Shown here in pieces: positions 29,778-40,385 of a stretch of DNA of 64,000 nt. The position numbers and the translations under genes are program-made. A model generated the notes under the pieces. The model was not told the DNA's origin and did no database searches. It was given only the letters and a program-made list of their open reading frames with translations. Numbering within the stretch: position 1 is the stretch's first letter; each line of letters opens with the position of its first letter. This stretch comes from Branchipolynoe longqiensis (taxonomy: Eukaryota > Annelida > Polychaeta > Phyllodocida > Polynoidae), in contig JASIRB010000205.1 in the NCBI GenBank assembly GCA_030323885.1, positions 170,955 to 234,954 of the forward strand. Direction: 5' to 3'.

Positions 29778-30206
29778 TTATTGATTATCTTCTTCTCTTT
29801 TTTCTCTCTTTTTTTTTACACCACTTGTTCTCAGTATTCCAGGAGGAGGAGGAGGAGGAGGAGGAGGAAGATGAGACGATGGTGACGTCGTCGTCGTCAT
29901 CGCCGTCGGCGAAATCGACGCCCTCTCGTCGATCGCGGCGTATAGAGGAGGAGCAGAGACGACAGGATGCCTCAAAGGTTGATCTTTTTTCCTTGACTTT
30001 TTTTTCTTCTTCTGGTGTGGATTTTTATTGATAGCAAATTTATCAATAACATCTTTATCAACATCAATATCAACTGCATTATCATCTTCAATAAGTTCAC
30101 TGGGTGTTATGGTGTTGTTTTTATTCCCCTCCTCCTTCTTATATCGAAGGTAGGAATCATATTGTAAACGTGCCGGCTGGTGGTGTGGGTGGTGTAAATA
30201 GGTCAA
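29778..30206 (-). CDS. Lys-rich protein frame of unknown function (Polinton)
   Basis: An open frame of about 142 codons with no ATG at its start (a TTG); it may be an exon. It has TPSELIEDDNAVDIDVDKD, a basic run HQKKKKKSRKKDQP, a Ser/Pro tract and polyproline (LPPPPPPPPPG). The composition suggests a nucleic-acid-binding or structural protein, but low complexity means chance is possible. It lies just upstream of the integrase fragment on the same strand. Confidence 0.3.
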   Translation of the reverse strand: MTYLHHPHHQPARLQYDSYLRYKKEEGNKNNTITPSELIEDDNAVDIDVDKDVIDKFAINKNPHQKKKKKSRKKDQPLRHPVVSAPPLYAAIDERASISPTAMTTTTSPSSHLPPPPPPPPPGILRTSGVKKKREKREEDNQ

Positions 30207-30690
30207 GTGAAAGCACTACAGGTAATGAAGGAAAACAGGGTAAGAATGAAAAGTAAGAGAGTGAGACTCTCTGGTTTATTGCTTATATAGGTTCTCAAGA
30301 TTCAAGATGGCCGTTGTCACATGATCCTATTCATCAATCACAGTACAATGCAGTGGTCACATGACTCACTCCAATCAGAGTACAATGCAGTGGTCAATGA
30401 TCATAACAATACCATGTGGGGGGGGAGGGGGCATGTGAGGTGACTCTTCCAAAGACTGTTCTTAGTCAAACTCGGAAGTGACACTCCCTCTCCAAGACTA
30501 TTCAATATACAAGTTCTATACCTAATGAATAATAGTTTACCAAGTTCACACATCCTCTATATGTCTTTGGGTTTTTATAATTTAACATTTATCATTATAT
30601 AGACAGTTTGTAATTTATTATAGTAACTTCACCTCGGTTCACATGTATTATATCGGACAATTTTACAATATGTTATGGTTACATACTTCC
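30207..30690. other. Non-coding
   Basis: A duplicated phrase (AGTACAATGCAGTGGTCA at ~30341 and ~30381) and a G11 run near 30420. No gene is seen. Confidence 0.4.
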
Positions 30691-31005
30691 TCATGATAAA
30701 ACCCCTAACAATCTTGGCTTAATTGAAATGAAAATCACATACAGTTTTTTATGATGTAGTTGAAGCAGGCGCAATCTTGCATGCTCATTCAGATGAATAA
30801 GATTGTGAATTAGTTTCTTATGCTTTTCCAATAAACGCTTAGTATTTCTGGAGATGGATAATTTTGATAATGCAACTAAAATCTCAGCAATGCATTCAAT
30901 CTGTTTTCGACTCGCCGTCACCAATAAAGCTTTAGCCTGCTCAGGTCTCGACTTCAACAACAACAAAATAAACTCCTTGCAATGCTGAATATGTTGTGAT
31001 GACAT
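30691..31005 (-). CDS. Small basic Polinton protein
   Basis: The frame encodes 104 residues from the ATG at 31003-31005. The frame is open upstream, but that part is a (GAAT)-type repeat. It contains CKEFILLLLKSRPEQAKALL, TASRKQIECIAEILVAL and LLEKHKKLIHNLIHLNEHAR. This resembles the short, lysine-rich, all-helical protein found beside the ATPase and PolB in many Polintons and adintoviruses, whose role is not settled. The C-terminus (KKLYVIFISIKPRLLGVLS) differs from the usual Gly-rich tail, perhaps by a late frameshift. It follows the ATPase on the same strand, 230 bp downstream. Confidence 0.6.
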   Translation of the reverse strand: MSSQHIQHCKEFILLLLKSRPEQAKALLVTASRKQIECIAEILVALSKLSISRNTKRLLEKHKKLIHNLIHLNEHARLRLLQLHHKKLYVIFISIKPRLLGVLS

Positions 31006-31235
31006 GATGTATGTGCAAACAGTTTTTCTTCCCAATGAATGAAGAACATCAGAATCCGAGGTATAAATAACTAAAATGTGTCTGTGTGTGTGTGTGTGCT
31101 TCCTGAATGAAAGAATGAATGAATGAATGAAAGATTGTGTATGAAGCCCCACATACACTCACATTCAATTGCATAGAGACTCTCATGCATCCATACATAT
31201 AATCCTCCATATTTTATTTTATTTTATTTTATTCA

Positions 31236-31931
31236 CTAAGGTAAATAGGAAATTAAATCCTCTCCCAAAAATATATTAGTATGGAGTTTTGAACGCAAAC
31301 GAGTAGATGCGGAAATATCTACCACATCGCGTGGGTGTAGACAAATCAATAAATATCCGAATTTTTTAGACTCAACAGCATCCTTATAACTTTCCAACAG
31401 CAGTTTACCCAAATTTGTCTGAGACGCTACTCGCTGAATTTGTCTCATATCTCTCGAATTATTCATTATAATCATATATTGAACATTCAGAGAAATGGTC
31501 CGTGAACACTTCCCCTGTTCATAAACATTATGACTAACCATAATCACTGAACATCCTCGATGATGACTAAGCTTACTAACTAGATGTTGAGCACCTAAGT
31601 TATTCACCACTTCTTCATTTAAGTCATCTAGTATAATCAAATTGTGTTGAGGAAGATCAGAAAAAGCAAAAATCTTCTCTTTGGATGGGATGTCCTCCAT
31701 AAATTCAATATCTGTAATCTCTGCATCCATTTTATCAAACAACGGTTGCTCAACTCCATAACAATAGAGAATTTTATGAACAGGAATCTCAAATAGCATT
31801 CGACCTTCGGATAACATCCTATGAATCAATGATGTTTTTCCACTACCTGTGATTCCACTCACGCTAATAGTAGCTGGAGATTTCATAGCCTGAAAAGCTT
31901 GATTATCATCTTCAATTGTAACAATTGACAT
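31236..31931 (-). CDS. Packaging ATPase, FtsK/HerA (A32-like) family
   Basis: The frame is intact: 231 residues from an ATG at 31929-31931. The Walker A motif is GITGSGKTSLI (residues ~27-37), Walker B is NLIILDDLNEE (~96-106), and a sensor-like VIMVSHN follows at ~129-135. The length and motif spacing match the genome-packaging ATPases of Polintons, adintoviruses and poxvirus A32. It would pump DNA into capsids. It is the only hallmark gene of this Polinton with no visible lesion. It lies between PolB and the small basic protein on the same strand. Confidence 0.88.
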   Translation of the reverse strand: MSIVTIEDDNQAFQAMKSPATISVSGITGSGKTSLIHRMLSEGRMLFEIPVHKILYCYGVEQPLFDKMDAEITDIEFMEDIPSKEKIFAFSDLPQHNLIILDDLNEEVVNNLGAQHLVSKLSHHRGCSVIMVSHNVYEQGKCSRTISLNVQYMIIMNNSRDMRQIQRVASQTNLGKLLLESYKDAVESKKFGYLLICLHPRDVVDISASTRLRSKLHTNIFLGEDLISYLP

Positions 31932-32130
31932 CCTGATGAGGATTATGATGATGATGATGATGATGATAGAGATGATGCTTTTGAGATGTTATACTCATGA
32001 AAGGGGATAGAGTTATGAGCTTAGTGATGGTATGATGGAGATGATGATGTAGATGATGATGATGATTTTCATGAAGATGGTGCAGATGATGATGCTGATG
32101 ATGATGATGATGCTGCTGCTGATGAATCAA
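31932..32130. repeat. ATGATG trinucleotide repeat
   Basis: (ATG)n and GATGATGATGCTG repeats with a spacer. The His-rich minus-strand frame is a repeat product. Confidence 0.8.
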
Positions 32131-32292
32131 TTGAATCTACAATTGCTTTAAACTTTCTCCAGAAACATCCAATAAAATTAGATCCAAGCATCTCTGTTGG
32201 ATTAGAAATTTCACTCATCCCCATATTAATTCCTGCAGTCCAGTTTTTATCATATCGATCACCAGGATGAATAATAGTACAACCTGAAGGGA
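32110..32292 (-). other. Orphan coding-like segment next to PolB
   Basis: One minus-strand frame reads GCTIIHPGDRYDKNWTAGIN, MGMSEISNPTEMLGSNFIG and CFWRKFKAIVDSIDSS before running into a Ser/Ala repeat. It looks like protein but has no start codon or recognised family. It could be the end of a gene that began in 32550-32300, where short frames (FLSRGIFQSKRKKEW) also look protein-like. Confidence 0.3.
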
Positions 32293-33508
32293 GTGATCAC
32301 AACTGAACAATCACTCTACTTCTGATTTTCATTAATTTCATGTTAAGAATAACAATCATTTTTTTCTTAGACACTTTTGTCCATTCTTTTTTTCTTTTGC
32401 TTTGGAAAATCCCTCTAGATAAAAACTTTGCTGTGTTGAAACTTGAAGAGCTAATGCGAATCGCAATAGATTCGTTTCCATGAAACATAGCCATTTCATA
32501 ATAGAATAACTGCCAGCAACATCCAAAGCAAAGTCAATACTTTTCAAGTTTTAGTGGAAAGTCATTAGATAAACAACTAGTTGGAGGAATGGTGAAAGAG
32601 TTATAGTTTTTCCATGGTATGAAAACCATTTCCAATGGAGTGGTATCGATCCCATTTTGCATTACATGTCTCTTAATATAAAAAAAGTGAAACCCGTTCG
32701 TCTCTCCTTATAAGTCCAAACTCCATTATGACGAGCTCTAAAACCTGTATTTATAACTGATCCACTCTCATTTCGAAATAAAGCATTCGCATAAAATTCT
32801 TCAGCAGAAGTGCGATTCTTCATTAAACATCTTTTGTTAATGGATTTACAGGAAGCCTTTTCCTCTGATTTCGATCCCTCACACTCATTAATCAATAGAT
32901 AGGTTTTGGAATTCAAACAGTAGGATGTGGATGCGGTATACTCTTTTTTTTTAATTCCAATTTCTCGTTTATCATGTTTGCGATGAATTTGACAACAATC
33001 TTTAGGTAAATAGAAGCCGTTCTCCCATTTAAAATAATCATAATCATTACAATGATCATAAAGCATACTCAAAAATTCTTTTTTTCTCTCAGGTTTTACA
33101 ACATCTATCATCTCTTTACCAGAAAAAGACATTTACAAACTATCTGTATCACAATGCGTTAATTCAAAATCACTTCTATCAATAAATTTGATTAGAAAGC
33201 AATAATACCACTGAAGAAGCACTAACTTAGCAATATTTAAAACAAAAAATCCCAATTGAACAGGAATATCTAAACGAATTGACCGTTTGCACTGTTCAAT
33301 CTCAAAAGTTTCATCATCTAGTTCACTCATATTTTTTAATAATTTTGAATTAACAGCTAGCTTCGCCTTCTGAACACTCCCCACATAAGATACATTGACA
33401 TGTTTTGTCTTATCCATTAGGAGACTTCCATAACTCGCATTCCCCATAACCTTAGCAGTCTCCCCCTTAATTTGAAAATCGGGGTTTGAATCCGCCTCCC
33501 TTTGTGCA

Positions 33509-34527
33509 TTGGTCGTAATGCGTAGCATTGCGCTTGATGCGAGGAGAGGAAGAGACCCTCCCCCCCCCTCCGCCGCTGTCGCGCAGCATTCGCGCCTCGC
33601 GCGACGCCCGCTGCTCACCTCTCACCCTCCCCCGGCCCTGAGCGTTCATGCCTCCCCTGCCACTGCTCACCCTGGTCCCTTCTAAGGCCGCCCACCGGCC
33701 TCCCTCAGCCACTCGCCTCCAAGCTTCCACCACGCCGCCTTTCTTCTGCTTTGGACCTCACCTCGCCGGACTCCACCTCGGACCGCTGCAACTCCTCAGG
33801 CCACCCCAAGCATGCCAGGACAAGGCAAGGGCTCCCGGATGACCGCCCTGGCCACGCCGGGGCCCTCCTGCGCGGACGCAGGCCCCCGACACTCCCCGCC
33901 CACGCCTTGGTGCGGGCGGGGGGGGGGTCTCCGGGGAGACTCGGTGCGCCTCATCTGCCGCTCCACCCCTACCTCCCCCGCCCGTGCTGGTCAGGAACCA
34001 GGTCTGCCTGCCTGCCTGCCATCACCTAGGTCTGCCTGCCTGCCTGCCTGCCTGCCTGCCATCACCTAGGTCTGCCTGCCTGCCTGCCATCACCTAGGTC
34101 TGCCTGCCTGCCATCACCTAGGTCTGCCTGCCTGCCTGCCATCACCTAGATCTGCCGGCCTGCCTGCCATCACCTAGGTCTGCCTGCCTGCCTGCCATCA
34201 CCTAGGTCTGCCTGCCTGCCATCACCTAGGTCTGTCTGCCTGCCTGCCTGCCATCACCTAGGTCTGCCTGCCTGCCTGCCTCACCGCAGTCACCATCGGA
34301 TTGCTGGTCACCCACGTCACCCACGTCACCCAGCCATGGCACCCTAGGTCTGCCTGCCTGCCATCACCTAGGTCTGCCTGCCTGCCATCACCTAGGTCTG
34401 CCTGCCTGCCATCACCTAGGTCTACCTGCCTGCCATCACCTAGTCTGCCTGCCTGCCTGCCATCACCTAGGTCTGCCTGCCTGCCATCACCTAGGTCTGT
34501 CTGCCTGCCTGCCTGCCTCACCTAGGT

Positions 34528-34570
<43 letters not shown>

Positions 34571-35257
34571 ACCGCAGTCACCATCGGATTGCTGGTCACC
34601 CACGTCACCCAGCCATGGCACCCTAGGTCTGCCTGCCTGCCATCACCTAGGTCTGCCTGCCTGCCATCACCTAGGTCTGCCTGCCTGCCTGCCATCACCT
34701 AGGTCTGCCTGCCTGCCTGCCTGCCATCACCTAGGCCTGCCTGCCTGCCATCACCCAGCCCCCAGGACTTTGCTGCCTGCTATAACCCAGCCCTGAGAAC
34801 TTCGCTGCCCCCCTGCTCGGCCCTCCTCGGACCTCCTCACCGGATCTCGCCAAGGTGCGGGCCTCCTCTTTTTTGGCCGCCCGCTCCCTGTCGACGCAGC
34901 CCCCGGACACTCGCCGCCCCCAGAGGGAACCTCACCCCTGACGCGGTGCGCCCTCTCTGCCCTCCACCCTACTGCCCCGCCTCGCCCCCTCAGGTGCGCC
35001 TCGAGCCCTCTCCTCCTTTTTGGTGGAGGGCTCTTCGGCGCCCCCCCTCCCATAGACCTTCAGGACTGCCTCCTCGGGCCGTTCCCTGGGCCGCCCCTTC
35101 TCCGTCATTTGAGACTCTTTTTATTAGCCTGACTATGTGATTGTTTATCTCATTTGACTTTGTATCTCCTGTATATTGCTCTGTTTATATTCCCCGAGGC
35201 GTCCTAATAAACGCCTCTCTTTCCCACCTCCGAGTCCTGTCTTCCTTTTCGCGCATC
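33509..35257 (+). mobile_element. GC-rich DIRS-like element 3 (non-autonomous, satellite-filled)
   Basis: The left end TTGGTCGTAATGCGTAGC and right end CCTTTTCGCGCATC match elements 1 and 2. The TATA box is mutated (TCTAAG, 33681-33686); AATAAA is at 35206-35211. A short gag start (ATG 33812, MPGQGKGSRMTALATPGPS) remains. The middle is a CTGCCTGC satellite. RT and recombinase are absent except for ~50 bp of the recombinase 3' end. Element 4 follows head to tail. Confidence 0.85.
33999..34760 (+). repeat. CTGCCTGC/ATCACCTAGGT satellite inside element 3
   Basis: More than twenty units of GTCTGCCTGCCTGCCATCAC plus CTAG, with a variable number of TGCC steps. A ~65-bp non-repeat phrase (ACCGCAGTCACCATCGGATT..) occurs twice, at 34281 and 34568, so a larger unit has also been duplicated. 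Confidence 0.9.
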
Positions 35258-35771
35258 GGTCGTAATGCGTAGCATTGCGCTTGATGCGAGGAGAGGAAGA
35301 GACCCTCCCCCCCCCTCCGCCGCTGTCGCGCAGCATTCGCGCCTCGCGCGACGCCCGCTGCTCACCTCTCACCCTCCCCCGGCCCTGAGCGTTCACGCCT
35401 CCCCTGCCACTGCTCACCCTGGTCCCTTATAAGGCCGCCCACCGGCCTCCCTCAGCCACTCGCCTCCAAGCTTCCACCACGCCGCCTTTCTTCTCCGCCC
35501 ACCCACCCAACTATCTCCCTCATCTTCCTTTCTAGGTGGAGGGCTCTTCGGCGCCCCCCCTCCCATAGACCTTCAGGACTGCCTCCTCGGGCCGTTCCCT
35601 GGGCCGCCCCTTCTCCGTCATTTGAGACTCTTTTTATTAGCCTGACTATGTGATTGTTTATCTCATTTGACTTTGTATCTCCTGTATATTGCTCTGTTTA
35701 TATTCCCCGAGGCGTCCTAATAAACGCCTCCTTTTCCCACCTCCGAGTCCTGTCTTCCTTTTCGCGCATCA
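35258..35771 (+). mobile_element. GC-rich DIRS-like element 4 (514-bp minimal derivative)
   Basis: It begins GGTCGTAATGCGTAGCATTG directly after element 3's CGCATC and ends TTCGCGCATCA. About 240 bp of 5' sequence and ~260 bp of 3' sequence are nearly identical to element 3, joined near 35535 with no coding capacity. It has an intact TATA (35428-35433) and AATAAA (35719-35724). It could be transcribed but needs proteins in trans. Confidence 0.85.
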
Positions 35772-38700
35772 GTAATGAACTCGCAGAAACCTCTAAAGCA
35801 ATATTCTATTCTCCACTCGATCACTACCCCAATCTTTGTGACCACAAGCCCCATCTTAAGATAAAATTGCAATAGATTAGTAGCGAGCAAAATACGCTCT
35901 CCTCGGAGACCACCGACCAGAAGCCTTCGTGTGTTAACAGGATCTTTCGAGCTTTTCTTAAATGCAAATTGTCGCATCAGGGGGCTCCACTCACCAAATG
36001 GAATATCTACATTACAAAATATAGGAGCCAATTCCTTAGGAGAAAGCTTTTGCTCCTTCCCTTTCGGCCATATGTCGGGAACGTGGATATCTACTTCCAC
36101 CATTCCCGTCAGCTCTCCGCTTTCAACAGTGATCAAAATAGGTTCCACAGAAATGCTGTGAGGATGTTTGATATAAAATGGAGGAAGAATTTCATTTGCA
36201 GCTTGCGATATACTCAAATTCCCTTGTAAAAGTTTTTTAAATGCACATTCGTATATTGTAATCAAAATAAAACCGCATTGTTGAATATAGTATTCTCTGG
36301 CTAGCGTGTAAAGATGTTTCTCTTTCTGTGATTTGATATTTGAGCTTCTAATGGAAGGAGAAAATGAACACTCGCTGGCAGGATGTCCATGAAACCAACA
36401 TCCGTTATATTCATAGATATTATTGTTTTCTCGACAATATCCATCAGCAAAATAAGGACCAATCTGCACCTCTATTCAAGTGTTAAGCTTATGTTCAATC
36501 CTAATATTGTTTTCTCATGATTTCCAATTCATCCATTTATACATATCAAGATGTTTCCAGTTGCATTGAGGTTTAAAGTTATTCTCCAACTTTCGTCTAA
36601 ATGGGAATAAAATTGGGAGTTTTTGAGAGAGGCAATATAAATACATCGCATTAGAATCATATCCCTGAATAGATCGACAAGGTTTCTCGGGGTTATTGCG
36701 TAGGAAAGTCTCTCCCACCTTAGCGTATCTTTTAAAAATTATACTTGGTCCCCCAAAGGCGCAAGTTTTAATTTTGGTATATAGATCAGCATCTCGTTCA
36801 CAAAAACTTGAAAAGAAGCATTCGTTTTCCTTAGCTGATTGGAATAATAATCTGCGAGCTATACCTGGTGCTGAGATAGATGTTTTTAGAGGATCGATAT
36901 GTAAAGAAATATAGAAAGCCAGCATGTTTTCTACTGCTGTGACACACGGTTTTGTATCTAGATTTGCGTAGTAAATTAGGAAATCGCGAAAAGTTGACAT
37001 TCCCTTCTCCATCCAGATCATTTGTAAATCATTATACTTCATGCGTCCAGTCTTAGGCAGGGTGGAATCAATATCTCCCTTCTTTTCCCACTCAATATAT
37101 TCCTCCTCTAACACATTAACATTTTTGAGTTTAGAATAAAAAGTCTCATATTCAGGAAGAGTGGGGTGAGAAAGTTTTGAAAAAGATGTTAACCATTCAT
37201 AAGGTAAATAGCTTTAAAAATCTGGAGCTGAATAAGCTACAAGAAACTTGGAATAGCTACTTCCACTTGCAAGAAAAAGACTGATATCTAAAAAGGCAAA
37301 CTTCTTTGTTACAATAGCACTGTATTGATTTGCTTTTTTAACAATATAGTTCAATTCATTTGTAAGATTGAAGTGCTTTGCAAATGAAGCTCGCACAGCT
37401 GGAAGGTCATACCTACTGGAGTTGAAACCTAAACAAGGAAGACAATAGCAATATGTCTCACACCGATCCTTTAACTTTTCTATAGATTTCAATATTTGCG
37501 ATCTTATCTTTTCAGCGCGCTTTGAATCGACGGAGTAGTCGCTTCCGATAAATCTCTTCGCTATGGGTGAGTCAAACAGATTTTCTCCTTCTCCTTTTGC
37601 AGCATCATCATCATCATCATCATTGAAATCCTCTCCAGCATCTCCTGCATCATCATCTTCATCATTGATATCAAGATCATTGATATCAATGTCATCATTG
37701 ATATCAACATCATCATTGATATCAACATCATTGATATCAATGTCATCATTGATATCAACCTCATCATTGATATCAACGTCATTGATAACACCTCCCTCAC
37801 TCTCTCTAGCTCTCACAATAGGGATGTAAGCACTTGAAGGTGAATTATAGGAAATAAATAACTCAATTAACCTCCTATGAATCACCTTCCATGGTGTTTT
37901 TGATAATATTTTCAATGCATCCTGTATCTCACTCAAATAAATCTCCATCTTAGAAAGTAATGTATTTAAAACTTCTTCAATGATGCATTTGGGTTCTAGA
38001 TAACCGGGAATGTTTGAAGATATGCTAACACAAATGGGTTTATGCTCTATACACCACCTTAAATTTCTTTGCTCATTCGCATTAGCTTCATCAATCTCAT
38101 CATCATCATCACTTTCATTTACTTCTCTTTCCTGGTGAACAGGTTTTTCAGGAAGTAAGCATTCAAAATTGTATACCACAAACCAAGGAAAGTTTTGTAA
38201 ATGTTGTTCACAATCTATATTTAAACTATCACGCAAGTCGTCAAAGATAGTTTTTGAAGGAGAATACATCCCTCCCAGATATATAAATCTACCCTTATTT
38301 GTGCATACTTTCTCATGCTTTACAACTCCTGTCTTAAAACAAAGTTTATCCCAATTCCTACAAGCATATTTACTAGCATACGACTCCATACTAGAGATAT
38401 ATCCAAAATGAGAATTGGAAAGATTTAGATTGAGGTTTTCAGAAGCAGTAGAAAATTGAGAGGAATAAAGAGAAATACATGTATCATCTTCTTGCAATGA
38501 GTAAACATTTATACTAATATTAAAACAACACTCCAATGTTGGAATATCTTCTAATCTGACACCTTCAAACTTTCTCTTCTTAGTCTTCTGAAAAGTTATC
38601 CATTGTGAATTACAGAAGAACAACCATTCATCACATAATTTCTGAGAAAGCTTTCGCATCTTTTGAAAGTTCTTCTCTGTATGATGAGCTAAACAGTGAA

Positions 38701-39276
38701 AAAAACATAAATTATTATTGTTACTAATTTTCAAAAAGGATCTGATAGATCTCTTTGCATGAATGTAATCCGGAACATCATTCGCTCTCCCAATAACAAA
38801 GGATTTTCTGAAAACATAATAATTAACATTGGTAATATAAACTTTACACCATTTGGAATTTTCACCCATCGACTGAATAATTCGCTCTACATCTATCTTT
38901 CTAATAAAATCAAATAATGCTAATAGATTAGCATGATTATTAACAGAGCGGGGAAAATAAAAAATTGTTGAATTAAAATAAGCCGTGAAATAACGATATT
39001 CAGCGGTTTCAATCGATTTCAAAATTATTCCAAAAGCAAAGTTAATCTTAAATGAAGATTTTTCTATCTCATAAATAGAACAAAGATGTTCTTCTATCAA
39101 TGAGGTATCCCCAGTGAAATCGGGAATAGGGAAGTTATAGATTCCTCTAACCTTTCCCATGATGTGAGGAGCTAAAATAGTATTGCGATTTTCCATATAA
39201 AGTAGGCGCAATGGAATGTCAATGTGGGGAGAATATTAGAATCTGTAACCCAAGGTTCTTGATGCGGAGTTGTTTC

Positions 39277-40279
39277 TCATGAAGCGTGAATCCATCTATG
39301 TGAGATCAAATGTCTCCATGATGGAAATCGTTTACCACAATTTATACAAGAAATATTGTTATTCTTTGAAACGATCTGACTTTTACTAGTAACATCATCA
39401 GCATCATCATCATTAGCATATTCAACATTTTCATCTTTCTTGAATTGTGGAGAGGAAAAAGCAGTAGCAGAAGATGCTGATGATGTTGATGCAGCGGGAG
39501 TAGAAATATAATTCCCATGTTGTATTCGCATATGTCTATTAAGAATTCTACTATTCTCCAAAATCTTTGAACATAGAGAACATTGAATTCTATGTATCTT
39601 CATATGTCTCAATAAATCTCTCATGTGAGAAAAACTGATTTCACACTCTCCCCACTTGAAAGTGTTGAAACTAGTAATAGTAGAAGTAGTAGCAGGAATA
39701 GAAGAGGTAGTAGTAGTAGTAGTATCAACAAAAGCAGCTGATTGCGATTTCGAACGTGAACGTGATCGAGATCGTGAACATGAATGTGATCGTGATCGTG
39801 ATTCGATTCTGGAAGTGCATCTATTCTCATGTCTTCTTCGTCCTAGCAAGGAGTGGAATAGCTTCCCACATCGATTGCAAGTGAGCGGTTGTAGTGATGC
39901 GCGACATGCGTAGACTCTGGAGTGATGCTTCCGCAAACAGGAATCGGAAGTAAAAATCTTTGAGCATGTGTCACATGAATGTCTCTGAAAATAAATAAAT
40001 TACAATTTCATAGTAAATAGTAATTGATTTTTTCTTCTTCTATTTTCAGCTTGAATGGAGGGTACTGAGGGAGGAAAAAAAGAAAAGAGAGAGAGAAAAG
40101 GAAAAAACTGTTATTCGTTCATTCATTTTTTTTTTAAATTATTTTTATTTCATCAAAATTGTGAAATAGGATCATTCATTTTATTATTATTGTTTCCATT
40201 GAAATTCAAAATTATGAAAATATATGTTAATTTTATGTAAATAAATAAAACTGAGTACACATACCTGTTGCTTCTCCAT
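39277..40279 (-). CDS. C2H2 zinc-finger protein with one intron (Polinton)
   Basis: Exon 1 is 40265-40279 (MEKQQ) and ends at CAG|GTATGT. Exon 2 is 39984-39277 and starts after TTATTTTCAG. The phase fits (zero). The product is 240 residues. Zinc fingers: HSCDTCSKIFTSDSCLRKHH (C2H2/C2HC), LTCNRCGKLFHSLLGRRRH with H-x4-C, IQCSLCSKILENSRILNRH, and ISCINCGKRFPSWRHLISH at the C-terminus. An Arg/Ser repeat (RSRSHSCSRSRSRSRSKS) and an acidic linker separate them. It lies just upstream of PolB on the same strand, so a DNA-binding or regulatory role for the element is likely. No lesion is seen. Confidence 0.65.
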
Positions 40280-40385
40280 TGTAATCTTTCATATATTAAT
40301 ATTCATTCATATTGAATACTTGCTTGAGGTTGAAGTGATGGTGGGAGATGGTGGGGTTCTTGACTGACTGAGTGAGTTCGAATCA

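Larger units (their letters stand above)
32534..39196 (-). pseudogene. polB: Polinton protein-primed DNA polymerase B, with stops and a retroelement insertion
   Basis: One frame from the ATG at 39194-39196 (MENRNTILAPH) reaches the C-terminus with few breaks. The N-terminal region has a zinc-finger-like CRNWDKLCF, H-x4-C. Next come ExoI (VVYNFECLL, with Asn where Asp is usual), an Asp/Asn/Ile repeat (37600-37800), ExoII (LGFNSSRYDLPAV), ExoIII-like LDISLFLASGSSYSKF, motif A (YDSNAMYL), motif B (KVMGNASYG) and motif C (HCDTDS). Lesions are TAA at 37214, TGA at 36515, TGA at 36476, elements 3-4 at 33509-35771, TAA at 33133 and a one-base slip in an A7 run at 32680-32686. Coding length without the insertion is ~4.4 kb. 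Replication function is lost. Confidence 0.9.

Noticed and set aside
31912..32130. His-rich frame upstream of the ATPase
   Set aside because: Translation of an ATG trinucleotide repeat.
34000..34760. Could the regularly spaced repeats be a CRISPR array?
   Set aside because: Units vary in length, have no unique spacers, and sit in a eukaryotic retroelement.
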